Positions 1-7,997 are shown, counted from the stretch's first letter. The stretch: 13,628 nt of DNA from Firmicutes bacterium CAG:95 (GCA_000438155.1 FR902887.1:1-13628), one strand, 5' to 3'. Numbers and translations are program-made. Notes: generated by a model from the letters alone, not told the origin.

Positions 1-39
1 CTAAATTATCTGTATTGGAAGTTTTTGAGACGCGGGTAA
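1..39 (+). repeat. Left copy of inverted repeat, possible recombinase half-site
   Basis: Bases 1-30 are identical to the reverse complement of 5000-5029. With two mismatches (31 and 34) the match extends to 1-39 against 4991-5029. The copy begins in the three-base centre (CTA) of the palindrome that is seen whole at the right end, followed by the arm AATTATCTGTAT at 4-15. The outer half of the left site therefore lies before the window, if it exists. The repeat faces inward towards the nuclease-ATPase gene. Its role as a recombination site is inferred from the palindrome and the adjacent tyrosine recombinase gene. Confidence 0.85.
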
Positions 40-83
40 TTGACAGCTTTTTGAGATGCAGATAATTGACAGCTTTTTGAGAT
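22..83 (+). repeat. 26-bp tandem direct repeat, about 2.4 copies
   Basis: The element TTTTTGAGA recurs at 22-30, 48-56 and 74-82 with an exact 26-base period. The first two units continue with GYRGRTAATTGACAGC-type sequence, so TAATTGACAGCTTTTTGAGA occurs at 37-56 and 63-82. The third unit decays after AGATAAG. The first unit overlaps the end of the inverted repeat. The right end of the segment has only one such unit (complement of about 4991-5008). The tandem units could be accessory binding sites for the recombinase or a regulator. They also place two perfect TTGACA boxes (40-45 and 66-71) before the ATPase gene. Confidence 0.8.
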
Positions 84-97
84 AAGAAATTGATAAA
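66..97 (+). promoter_or_regulatory. Candidate promoter for the nuclease-ATPase gene
   Basis: A perfect -35 box TTGACA lies at 66-71 inside the second tandem unit. Possible -10 sequences downstream are TTGATA (90-95, 18-base spacing) and GATAAA (92-97, 20-base spacing). The earlier TTGACA at 40-45 has GATAAT at 61-66, with a short 15-base spacing. No candidate is ideal on both boxes and spacing, so the exact promoter is uncertain. All lie within the segment bounded by the inverted repeats and would move with the gene if it inverts. Confidence 0.35.
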
Positions 98-112
98 ATC
101 GAGATTGTGTTT

Positions 113-3100
113 ATGAATAAAAATATTGACTGGGAAAAAATTATTGATAATTTTAATGGTTTTGAGAAGTTAGCTGTACGATTTATAAAATCAAAGCACA
201 AAAATATCAAATGGGAAAAGACTTCTCAAACACGGGATGGAAATGCTGATGCAATAGCTATTGTTATGGGGTTTCAAGCCAACGAAACTCAACCAACTCA
301 GTGGTGGATGGAAGCCAAATATTCTACTCGCGTCAAGAGATTAACACGTTACCGTATCGATTCTACCATAGTTAGTGCTATTCATGACGGTATGGTTGAA
401 AGGGTCGTATTTGTAACCAACGTCATGATAGATGCAAAGACTATTTCGGATATAACTGAGACATTGCGATGTTCGTCACGATGTCAGGAAGTTGAATTTT
501 ATACAAAGAATTCATTGGAGTATTGGCTTTTAACCAATCCGGATATATATACTGACTTTTTTCAACATGAGGATGGTTTTCAGCCGATTTTATCTGATGA
601 TTTTATTGTTTCACAAGAAATCACATATTACGATGCAGTATCTAATCTCATGATATTTAAAGAACCGCAAAGAGAACTTATTATAGGAAAAACGTATGAT
701 GCTTACATAGGTATTTGGGCTGCCAAAGATATTCATAATTTATCCATAAATATTTGTAGCAATTTCAAAGGTGTCAGGTTTTTATCTAAGAAAAAAGGAA
801 TTCGTCTTTCACAGGGAGAAAATATATTAAGATTTCAATTTATACTAAAAGAAAACTACGGCTATAAGAACAATAAAAATAAAAAGCTACCCATGCCAGT
901 TTTTGAACTAAATGGTGTAAAGCTGCAATCATGTCGATATATCGAAGTTTTGGAACAAAAAACAAATATTCTTAAACTCATGTCTCAAGAGAATATTTTG
1001 AAACAGCTTCATGATAGATATAAAGGCTATATCCAAAGTACTGAACCGTGTATTGTTACACTGAAAGGCAAATCAGATGTAGGGAAAACTACGATTCTTA
1101 TTAAATTTTTAGGCGAATGTTCCGCACACAAATATGTAATTTTTTTTCGTGAATTCACTGAATCCGTTAAAGAAAATGCTCAAATTCTAATGTATTTAGT
1201 GATTTATATTTTATTCCCATATGTTTCTCCTGAAACAATTGATGAATCATATCTGAACAATATAAATATTGTGGGAATAAAAAGTTTATTATTGGATTTT
1301 ATTAAGTACAAAAATGACTGTGAAAACATCTTGTCATATATAGAAAGCCTATTAAAAAAACCAGCGCTTTTCCCTAATAATATGTCTATCAATAAGAGGA
1401 TTATCGTGTTAGACAATATGCAGTTATTAAGTGAAAAGGGTGCTTTTTTGGTATCTAAAATCATATGTGAAATATATGAGAAGCAATTACCTGTTTTTTT
1501 TATAGTTTGTGGTCAACCGTATTACTTTGATTTCGGTTCCTACAAATATTTACTTGAGCATTGCGTGACCTTTCCATTAAATTTGGAACTTAGTACGGAT
1601 GATATACTTTCAAATTGTGATATTGTACCGGAGGAAAAATATAATCTGGCTGAAATGAAATTCTTTGACTTAAATGCCACAAGCCTTTTGTTATTTCAAA
1701 GATATTTATTTGGTGAAAAAACGAAAATATCAAGTATGCAGGATTTACTAATTTCCTTAAGACTTTTCTGGGTGAGTGATATTATAGAACGTCATATTTT
1801 GGACTGTTTTAAAACAGTTTTCTTGCAAGGACCATCATATCGTATACTTTTAGATAAAATATATTGGTCATGTCAGCCGATAAGTTTTAGTGAAGTTTCT
1901 GAATATGAATCTGAAATTAGTAACCTCTTAAAAGATTCTTTGATAAGATATAATACCAATGGAGATATAATAGCTAACTATTCTGTTTACCAGATGTGTT
2001 ATCGAAAACATTTTTCGCCAGACATACAAAGCTTAAATTATAGTCCGGGTAGTCCGGAGGATTTGCGTATCAAATTTCTAACCTCTATAGATTTAGAGGT
2101 GCTTTTTGAGTGCTTGTATAAAATAGAAAGCTTATTCCATGCTGGTTCCTATTTTGAATTGGAATATATTTTGAAAGATGTATTTATTTCGGAAAAGCAT
2201 ATTGTGATAAAAAATATTTTCAAACCACATGAATACTATCGGTTATATTATATTTTTGCATACGCGATACATCAAAACGGTGAAACCACAAAAAGCCAAG
2301 CTGCATTTATGAAAATACAGCAAGAGACAGAAAAATATTATCAAGCGAATTTGTTACAGCTTTCACTAAGATGCTTATGGGAATTGGGTGTAATTTCATA
2401 TGAAAATATGGAATACGAGAGCGTTCTTGAACAAAAAAAGGAAGCAGAAAAACTTATTCGGAAAATCAGTGCCATTACGCACGAAAATATGGATGTAAAA
2501 CACTATATAAATTACCATGATTTCAGAGTTTTAGAAACTTTGATACAGAAAGAATGCCAATTCCAACAAGCAGAAGAATTATATAATGAATATTCAGTAG
2601 ATATGGAAACCTATGGTTTTCATTATCGAGCTTTGAGTTTTTCTGCACGCTATGCATTGACGTTATGCGGTACAGATGCAGCTTTGTGTATCGAGTTGCT
2701 TTATACTACAGGGAAAACAATACTAACAGAATATGGGGAACACGATAAACATTATTTATGGTGCATGTTCTACTATTATTTTTATAAAATGATAGTAGAA
2801 GATAATCGCTCTTACTTTGAAAAAGTTTCTTATTTTCACGAGCAAATGCGCATAAATCAATATGGAAATTATCGAAAGAAGCTTTATGCGCTAGCTGCAT
2901 ATTTTTACAGTATAGGTGATATTTCTATGGGAAATCATTATTTGTTTCAAGATACAATTTTCCCGTATGAATCAAGAAATAGGTATCAAGCCTTTTATTA
3001 TGAAACACTTGCCTTGCATGAAACACTAAAAGGAAACTTAAACGAAGCTATAGGATATTTAGATACTGCCATTGATTATTTAAATAATGTAAGAAGTTAT

Positions 3101-3229
3101 TTGCTGGCTCCGATTCATAACAAAAAATTGCTGGCCGAAAATAAATTTTCTGCCAGCAAAATACGCTTTTTATTAAATGAAGAATTGGATGAGTTTACTT
3201 ATTATGTTGATCCAAAATGCGCGTGGTAA
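113..3229 (+). CDS. PD-(D/E)XK nuclease-P-loop NTPase-helical repeat protein, probable STAND/Avs-like defence protein
   Basis: This is a protein of 1038 residues from the ATG at 113; a GTG at 107 in frame is a less likely start. Residues 13-150 look like a restriction-type nuclease domain: a FEKLAVRF helix, then TRDGNADA (Asp46) and WMEAKYS (Glu67, Lys69), fitting the D...ExK catalytic pattern of Mrr-like enzymes. Residues about 185-280 are beta-rich. A Walker A motif GKSDVGKTT (319-327) and a Walker B-like IIVLDN (430-435) mark an NTPase core. From about residue 680 the protein is helical with TPR-like repeats. Nuclease, NTPase and repeat sensor in this order is the layout of antiviral STAND (Avs) proteins. 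The defence role is inferred. The gene is AT-rich and lies alone and convergent to two glycosyltransferases inside an inverted-repeat-bounded segment. A general DNA-processing ATPase is the alternative. Confidence 0.75.
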   Translation: MNKNIDWEKIIDNFNGFEKLAVRFIKSKHKNIKWEKTSQTRDGNADAIAIVMGFQANETQPTQWWMEAKYSTRVKRLTRYRIDSTIVSAIHDGMVERVVFVTNVMIDAKTISDITETLRCSSRCQEVEFYTKNSLEYWLLTNPDIYTDFFQHEDGFQPILSDDFIVSQEITYYDAVSNLMIFKEPQRELIIGKTYDAYIGIWAAKDIHNLSINICSNFKGVRFLSKKKGIRLSQGENILRFQFILKENYGYKNNKNKKLPMPVFELNGVKLQSCRYIEVLEQKTNILKLMSQENILKQLHDRYKGYIQSTEPCIVTLKGKSDVGKTTILIKFLGECSAHKYVIFFREFTESVKENAQILMYLVIYILFPYVSPETIDESYLNNINIVGIKSLLLDFIKYKNDCENILSYIESLLKKPALFPNNMSINKRIIVLDNMQLLSEKGAFLVSKIICEIYEKQLPVFFIVCGQPYYFDFGSYKYLLEHCVTFPLNLELSTDDILSNCDIVPEEKYNLAEMKFFDLNATSLLLFQRYLFGEKTKISSMQDLLISLRLFWVSDIIERHILDCFKTVFLQGPSYRILLDKIYWSCQPISFSEVSEYESEISNLLKDSLIRYNTNGDIIANYSVYQMCYRKHFSPDIQSLNYSPGSPEDLRIKFLTSIDLEVLFECLYKIESLFHAGSYFELEYILKDVFISEKHIVIKNIFKPHEYYRLYYIFAYAIHQNGETTKSQAAFMKIQQETEKYYQANLLQLSLRCLWELGVISYENMEYESVLEQKKEAEKLIRKISAITHENMDVKHYINYHDFRVLETLIQKECQFQQAEELYNEYSVDMETYGFHYRALSFSARYALTLCGTDAALCIELLYTTGKTILTEYGEHDKHYLWCMFYYYFYKMIVEDNRSYFEKVSYFHEQMRINQYGNYRKKLYALAAYFYSIGDISMGNHYLFQDTIFPYESRNRYQAFYYETLALHETLKGNLNEAIGYLDTAIDYLNNVRSYLLAPIHNKKLLAENKFSASKIRFLLNEELDEFTYYVDPKCAW

Positions 3230-3230
3230 C

Positions 3231-4217
3231 CTAATATAGTACATCAAAGGTATTATCTATATGCGGTTGGATATGATGACGTAGTTGTTCGGCGGTTATA
3301 TATTTATAATAATCGTCGAAATTTACTACGCTTTTTATTGCATTAATAATTTCAATAAGATATGCTTTTTTGTCCTTTTCGTTTGGAATGTATTCGAAAA
3401 GTTCGGCTACCAAAACATTGATATAATGTTCGCAAATTCTGTAGTATTCAAAAGCATATTCTTCATATTTCCCTAAATTTTCAAAATAGGCTCTCATCCG
3501 TGTAAAGCATTCGACAAAATCGTTAATATGCTTCTGGTCAAAGGATTGCGTTATAGAATTTATTCTTAAATAATGATGATATGTTGTATCAGGAATACAT
3601 ATAATTTTTTGAGCTCTTAAAAATGTATAAACGGAATATAATATTCCTTGAAAATAAATATCTTGCTCAAAGCGAGAATTTGTATTAAAAATAAATTCTC
3701 GCCTATAAACTTTATTAATACATGCCGGAACAATTTTTATCCCCATATCGTAGCTTCCGGATAATATTTTTAAAGCTGCGGATGAAGTTAATGTATAAAG
3801 GCGGTCATAATAACATTTGTAAATAGGTTTTGTGGAATAATCATCATTTCGCATCATAGATGTCATTCCAATATCCGCTCTGGTGGAATCCATATATTTA
3901 ATAATTTGTTCAAAGTAATTTAAATCAACCCAATCATCGCTATCGCAAAAAGTTATATATCTTCCATGCGCTACATCAATTCCACGGTTTCTGGCACCAC
4001 CTGGTCGCATAGGAGCTTCATTCCGCAAAAATATAATATTTTGATAGTTTTTATATTTCTCATAAAGAAGCGACTTTAAAGCTGGTTCGGATGCATCATC
4101 TACAATAATGATTTCTACATTAGATGCAGTCTGATTTACCATCGAATCTAAACACTTCTTTAAATAAGAAGCCGTATTATGTGCTGGTATAATAACACTT
4201 ATATCAATATTACTCAT
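3231..4217 (-). CDS. Family 2 glycosyltransferase
   Basis: This 328-residue protein has a GT-A fold of the GT2 family. It opens with DISVIIPAHNTASYLKKCLD, has the nucleotide-binding IIIVDDAS (37-43), GGARNRGID (73-81) and a DXD motif in FCDSDDW (90-96), where the metal and nucleotide sugar bind. RFEQD further on may supply the catalytic acidic residue. The C-terminal third is helical with no clear membrane segment, so it is probably cytoplasmic or peripheral and builds a surface glycan on a lipid carrier. The donor and acceptor cannot be read from sequence. The start has a GGAAGG ribosome binding site nine bases upstream and overlaps the end of the preceding glycosyltransferase by eight bases, which implies translational coupling. 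Its stop is one base from the stop of the convergent ATPase gene. Confidence 0.88.
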   Translation of the reverse strand: MSNIDISVIIPAHNTASYLKKCLDSMVNQTASNVEIIIVDDASEPALKSLLYEKYKNYQNIIFLRNEAPMRPGGARNRGIDVAHGRYITFCDSDDWVDLNYFEQIIKYMDSTRADIGMTSMMRNDDYSTKPIYKCYYDRLYTLTSSAALKILSGSYDMGIKIVPACINKVYRREFIFNTNSRFEQDIYFQGILYSVYTFLRAQKIICIPDTTYHHYLRINSITQSFDQKHINDFVECFTRMRAYFENLGKYEEYAFEYYRICEHYINVLVAELFEYIPNEKDKKAYLIEIINAIKSVVNFDDYYKYITAEQLRHHIQPHIDNTFDVLY

Positions 4218-4956
4218 TTTTTATATCCTTCCTTATAAAATTATATTCATGGAATACGTTTTTTATGTACAAATCATTACGATGTTGTTTTTTGTTTATT
4301 ATATGTAAACCACATTGTTGTGTATTACCGATAATTGGTGGATGTTGTTTTTCTTGTTGAATAGCTACTACCGGTGTTCCTTTTAGTAATTGCATTACTT
4401 TAAGCCATATATCATCTCCATATAAACAGAGCCGTTGTATTTTTTCCTTATCAAATAAGCGCTTATCCATACAATGAGGAGGATACAGTATTCCACCAAC
4501 TCCGGTTGCCAGTAAATCCATGGATGGTTTATTATACAGTGCTGCTTCTTTTTCCCATGTATCATAAGGCATAATATACCCATTGGCATCAAAACGCATT
4601 TTGTGCACTCGACCGGCTGAAACAGCAAATGGATATTTCCGGTAGGTCTGGAGCAAATTGCTTATGAGGTTGTTTGGATATAGTACATCATCATCAAGTG
4701 TAATTAGGATGTCATCTGGATATCGCTGAATAGCATAAAAATATTTATTGTGAGATTTCAAATCTGTTTCGGCAATACAAATCTCCATTCCTTTTTCTTG
4801 AAATTCCAAAATCTGATGAGGAATAGTTTTATAAGAATGGTCTAAATACAACAAAAATTTGTCAGGTTTAATAGATTGATTTATTATGGTTTTCAAACAT
4901 AAATGTAAAGTAGGGAAACGTTTTTCATAACTGGCCAGCGAAACAATGATATTCAT
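4210..4956 (-). CDS. Glycosyltransferase, GT2-like (short)
   Basis: This 248-residue protein begins with MNIIVSLASYEKRFPTL, the S-x-Y-x-x-R-F opening of small GT2-like transferases. It has ILITLDDDVLYP with an Asp triad at 88-90, GVGGILYPP, and a late YGDDIWLK motif. This pattern is seen in glycosyltransferases of capsule and exopolysaccharide clusters. The substrate is unknown. A GAGG ribosome binding site (complement of 4962-4965) lies five bases before the ATG. It is the first gene of the two-gene minus-strand unit, and its last eight bases overlap the next glycosyltransferase. Its start is about 35 bp from the right inverted repeat, so its upstream signals would have to lie in or across the putative recombination site. 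Confidence 0.85.
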   Translation of the reverse strand: MNIIVSLASYEKRFPTLHLCLKTIINQSIKPDKFLLYLDHSYKTIPHQILEFQEKGMEICIAETDLKSHNKYFYAIQRYPDDILITLDDDVLYPNNLISNLLQTYRKYPFAVSAGRVHKMRFDANGYIMPYDTWEKEAALYNKPSMDLLATGVGGILYPPHCMDKRLFDKEKIQRLCLYGDDIWLKVMQLLKGTPVVAIQQEKQHPPIIGNTQQCGLHIINKKQHRNDLYIKNVFHEYNFIRKDIKNE

Positions 4957-4990
4957 GTTAACCTCATAACTTATAGCAAGAAACAGCTAC

Positions 4991-5029
4991 TTACCTGCAT
5001 CTCAAAAACTTCCAATACAGATAATTTAG
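4991..5029 (-). repeat. Right copy of inverted repeat
   Basis: Bases 5000-5029 are the exact reverse complement of 1-30, and 4991-5029 match 1-39 with two mismatches. The copy faces inward towards the glycosyltransferase genes. No transposase lies between the two copies, which argues against simple insertion-sequence ends. The nearest recombinase is the tyrosine recombinase that ends at 5089, outside the bounded segment. Confidence 0.85.
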
Positions 5030-5042
5030 AATTATCCTGTAT
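5015..5042. other. Imperfect palindrome, candidate tyrosine recombinase core site
   Basis: The left arm ATACAGATAATT (5015-5026) and right arm AATTATCCTGTAT (5030-5042) are reverse complements apart from one extra C, around a TAG centre (5027-5029). Tyrosine recombinase core sites are paired inverted arms of about 9-13 bp around a short centre. The true crossover region may be wider than three bases, for example ATTTAGAAT. The site straddles the end of the inverted repeat and lies 46 bp beyond the recombinase stop codon. Its AT-richness makes it a poor intrinsic terminator. Confidence 0.6.
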
Positions 5043-5088
5043 CTATATAACTGATGGATAACTAAAAATTATCATTCAATTTATATAA

Positions 5089-6012
5089 TTAGAATCTGAA
5101 ATTTTTTCGAGGATGCTTGGTTGTAAGGATGTCTTTCTGCTTCGACAGGGCAACATGTGTATAAATTTCCGTTACCGTAATAGAGCTATGTCCAAGCATT
5201 TCCTGAATATAGCGGATATCAACGTCAGCTTCTAATAGGCATGTTGCAAAGGTATGACGGAACATATGCGGGGTTATGTGCAGGTCGATGGCAGCAAGAG
5301 AGCAGTATTTGTTAATCATACGTCGGATAGATTGATCAGACACCGGACTGGCATTGGGACACACAAAAAAATAGCCGCTCTCATCAATCTCTGATTGAAA
5401 ATTATCTTTGTATTGTTTTAGCAGATGAAGAACATCATCATTCCCAATTTGAATAATCCGCTCTTTAGATCCTTTTCCATAGATACGAATGGAAGCGTCC
5501 TGCAAATTCACATTGCTATTTCTTAAACTGCATAATTCGGAGATTCGCATACCGGTGGAGAATAAGGTTTCAATAATTGCTGCGTCTAATAAAGTTCGTC
5601 TTTGGCGATATGCGGTGTGCGCCAGAGAATTTTCGGTGTATATAGCCTGGAGGAATGCTTCAACGCTATATAAAGGTATTGTTTTGGGAAGTAATAGGGG
5701 TTCTCGTAATTTAGTTCTTATTTTATTAAAGGGATTTGTTTCAATGATGGCTTTATATTCAAGGTGACGAAAAAAAGTTTTTAAAGAAGCCAGTTTTCGC
5801 TTTACAGTTTTTGCCTTGTAATTTTCATTAAGATATCCGATAAAGCATTCAATATCAGAAGAGGACAACGCATTGATGTTTAAGCTTTCAGAAAAGTCAG
5901 AAAACTGTGTCAGATCAATACGGTATGCTTTAATAGTTTTGGGATCCAGTCTTTTCTGGGTCTTACAATAGTTAAGATAATCTTCTATGATAGACGGTAT
6001 ATGGTTGCTCAT
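5089..6012 (-). CDS. Tyrosine recombinase (XerC/XerD-like site-specific integrase)
   Basis: This protein of 307 residues has the usual two domains: an N-terminal SAM-like core-binding domain (about 5-90) and a C-terminal catalytic domain. All catalytic residues are visible: Arg156 in TGMRISELCSLR, Lys180 in IYGKGSKER, His249 and Arg252 in HMFRHTFA, His275 in MLGHSS, and the Tyr284 nucleophile in TEIYTHV. It should cut and rejoin DNA at short inverted core sites. The start chosen is the ATG at 6012, with AAGGAG at 6021-6026 eight bases upstream; an in-frame ATG at 6060 lacks such a site. The gene points towards the candidate core site and the glycosyltransferase pair. No GC-rich terminator follows, so read-through is possible. 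Length and context suggest a local DNA invertase rather than a chromosomal dimer-resolving Xer. Confidence 0.93.
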   Translation of the reverse strand: MSNHIPSIIEDYLNYCKTQKRLDPKTIKAYRIDLTQFSDFSESLNINALSSSDIECFIGYLNENYKAKTVKRKLASLKTFFRHLEYKAIIETNPFNKIRTKLREPLLLPKTIPLYSVEAFLQAIYTENSLAHTAYRQRRTLLDAAIIETLFSTGMRISELCSLRNSNVNLQDASIRIYGKGSKERIIQIGNDDVLHLLKQYKDNFQSEIDESGYFFVCPNASPVSDQSIRRMINKYCSLAAIDLHITPHMFRHTFATCLLEADVDIRYIQEMLGHSSITVTEIYTHVALSKQKDILTTKHPRKNFRF

Positions 6013-6157
6013 AAGTGCTTCTCCTTTGTATAATAGTGATATAGCCGATTGAGACGGCATGGTTAATAAGTTTCTGTAGATAAATATAAGGTATAATCAT
6101 ACTGCTTGGGTGAGATGCGTGCATATTTTCAAATTCCAATCAAGGAGAGGGGCAACA

Positions 6158-6186
6158 TTGTATATATGGTATTTGAATGATATAAT
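6158..6186 (+). promoter_or_regulatory. Candidate promoter for the membrane-anchored protein gene
   Basis: A consensus -10 TATAAT lies at 6181-6186, 17 bases after a partial -35 box TTGTAT at 6158-6163. It points towards the start codon at 6254 and would give a leader of about 60 bases. Just upstream, AAGGAGAGG (6142-6150) looks like a ribosome binding site but is not followed by a substantial reading frame. Confidence 0.4.
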
Positions 6187-6253
6187 TTATTCAAAAGTGA
6201 TTAGTTAGTAAACTGGCATTAACATCAAACATGAAAGATGAATGGTGACATGA

Positions 6254-6862
6254 ATGGCAAGAAATAGAAAAGCAGATAGGAGATTTAGAAGTGCTCTGGA
6301 TATAATCAAAGAAAACAGTCAGACTATTGCAGAAAATGCGAGACATACGAATGAAAAGCTTGATGCTATGAAAAGTGATATTGGTGAAATCAAGACAAGC
6401 AGTACATCCAAGTTGCCTATAATTATAGCTATTATCACATTGCTGGTTGCAGTTAGTGGGGTATCGGTCATCGGAATTTGGGACAGGTGGAAAGCAAAAA
6501 TGGACCCCGAAGTGAAAATTGTTGATGACAAATCTGAATCCGAATATAAAATATACTTGTATCCAGAGTACAGTACTTTCTATATAGGTATGCAAATTGA
6601 TATGACCGCTTCAGTGAATTTTGAAACGGACGCTGTTATTATAACAGCATACCTTGCCTCTGGCAGAGAAGATACAGTGTCATTAGAGCGAAAAAACACA
6701 ACAGAATGGCAGAAAAAGGTTGAATTTACAGAAACAGGTGTTCATGAGATTGTTGTTACTGCAACAGCACCAAATGGTGAAGTGATAGAAAACAGTATAG
6801 AAGTAAAAGTTATTCCTGTCGGTATAGATATGGACTATATTAATCATTATTTTAACCTATGA
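6254..6862 (+). CDS. Single-pass membrane protein with extracytoplasmic beta-sandwich-like domain, function unknown
   Basis: I do not recognise a named family for this 202-residue protein. Residues 1-50 are charged, begin with MARNRKADRRFR and form a probable coiled coil (about 11-48) rich in Glu, Asn and Lys. Residues 54-74 (LPIIIAIITLLVAVSGVSVI) form one membrane helix. Residues about 90-192 look like a beta-rich, Ig-like domain (YSTFYIGMQIDMTASV, then GVHEIVVTATAPNGEVIENS). With basic residues before the helix, the N-terminus should be cytoplasmic and the beta domain outside. GGTGA at 6244-6248 is a modest ribosome binding site five bases before the ATG. It is monocistronic, divergent from the recombinase gene. 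A cell-surface or signal-relay role is only a guess. Confidence 0.7.
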   Translation: MARNRKADRRFRSALDIIKENSQTIAENARHTNEKLDAMKSDIGEIKTSSTSKLPIIIAIITLLVAVSGVSVIGIWDRWKAKMDPEVKIVDDKSESEYKIYLYPEYSTFYIGMQIDMTASVNFETDAVIITAYLASGREDTVSLERKNTTEWQKKVEFTETGVHEIVVTATAPNGEVIENSIEVKVIPVGIDMDYINHYFNL

Positions 6863-7079
6863 ATTATTGTTTGATGTGGTAATGTCAGTAGCTGTTACGA
6901 ATAGGAATATGACAAAAAGGGGAGAAAAACTGACAAAATAGTAGATTTGAAAGTTGCAGATTTGTATAATCATCTTATACTTATATTTTATTAATAATGA
7001 GTTGCCCGACAAATGAACACTATAAGTACCTTGAAAATTTAATACATTACCTTGTGAATATGTAGTACAATAGAGATGG

Positions 7080-7997
7080 ATGGAACTGGATATGCAGTAT
7101 ACGGATGAAGAGGAAATGAAAATTCTGAAAAAATATGGAGCGGTAGATCAGACGATATCGAGAGATATTCTGGTTCCAGGAGATATTCATTACATGCTCT
7201 GAATTATGCAATATTGAGAATGTTCGGCTGGCAGAACGGACATTTGTATAATTTCAGTCTGCCGGATGATGTTTTCAATCAATTGACGAACAACGATTTT
7301 ATGACGTGGTCAAAAATGGCAGGTGTCTATTTCCGATTCCCGACCGAGAATTATCAGGATATTTATTGGGATGATGATTACAAAGAGGGAGAGAGTGTGA
7401 GATCCTGGATGAGGAAAAAGTATACAGGACCATATTGCTATAAGGGAAATGGAGAACATTATCTCATCAATCAGATTAAGGTGGAGGAGATGCTTGCGAG
7501 ATGGGAGGAGATAACCGTCCATGAATTTGACTTTTATGCAAAAAAGCAGCCGGAGCCTTATAAGGTAAAGCTGAGAGAAGCTACTATAGATCAGGTTATG
7601 CATGCATTTGCAGATATTGTGTGCTATGAGTTGCTTGAGAGAGTGCCTGTATCCGATATCCTTTATGCTAAGAATAATGATAAGCCGGATTTTGAAGCCG
7701 TGAGGAAATATATAGACTCAGCAATACATAAAATTGACATAAGGAATGCTGTGAATGAATATCAAAGCAGGAGGTTTGGAAGCAATAAGCAGGAACGGAG
7801 AGGCGGACGATATTTTGACCGGTTTGCTGGAAGAAACAGTTATTGGACATCGGCCGGTATGTATCCGGAAGGACGGCATAGAGCTTGTGGATGATGTCGG
7901 AGGTATCAGAGGCTTTTGTGATATGCTGAGAACTATTTATGAGGCAGACCCGGATGATGAAGAGGCAGCAGATGAAAGGGATGTCATGTTTAACTGA
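7080..7997 (+). pseudogene. Decayed pRiA4b ORF-3-like (IS1096 passenger-like) gene, two frameshifts
   Basis: Three reading-frame pieces form one degraded gene. Piece one (7080-7202) reads MELDMQYTDEEEMKILKKYG and on to SRDILVPGDI, then leaves frame and stops. Piece two continues the family pattern in another frame from about 7187: SLHALNYAILRMFGWQNGHLYNF, then YFRFPTENYQDIYWDDDY and RKKYTGPY, ending at 7894. One lost T near 7187 would explain the break (GDI-SLHAL). Piece three (from about 7755 to 7997) carries the C-terminal RPVCIRKDGIELVDDVGGIRG motif of the family in a third frame. The FGWQNGHL and DDVGGIRG motifs identify the family. Its molecular function is not established. The central region seems shortened too, so an internal deletion is likely. 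Sequencing error could explain one shift, but two make decay more likely. Confidence 0.72.

Noticed and set aside
22..83. CRISPR array
   Set aside because: Only about 2.4 directly adjoining 26-base units with no spacers between them and no cas genes.
1..5029. Composite transposon or insertion sequence bounded by terminal inverted repeats
   Set aside because: No transposase or transposase remnant lies between the repeats, and the palindromic outer edge with an adjacent tyrosine recombinase fits a site-specific recombination site better.
6142..6214. Small gene after AAGGAGAGG
   Set aside because: The frames that follow end within about 18 codons and show no recognisable feature, so only the ribosome-binding-like sequence is noted.
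6191..6595. Minus-strand open frame of 134 codons
   Set aside because: It lies opposite the membrane protein gene, has no domain-like content and is Cys/His-rich in a way that reflects antisense reading.
6863..7079. Promoter or gene in the gap before the decayed gene
   Set aside because: TTGCAG (6954-6959) and TATACT (6976-6981) make only a weak promoter match, and no reading frame of substance is present.
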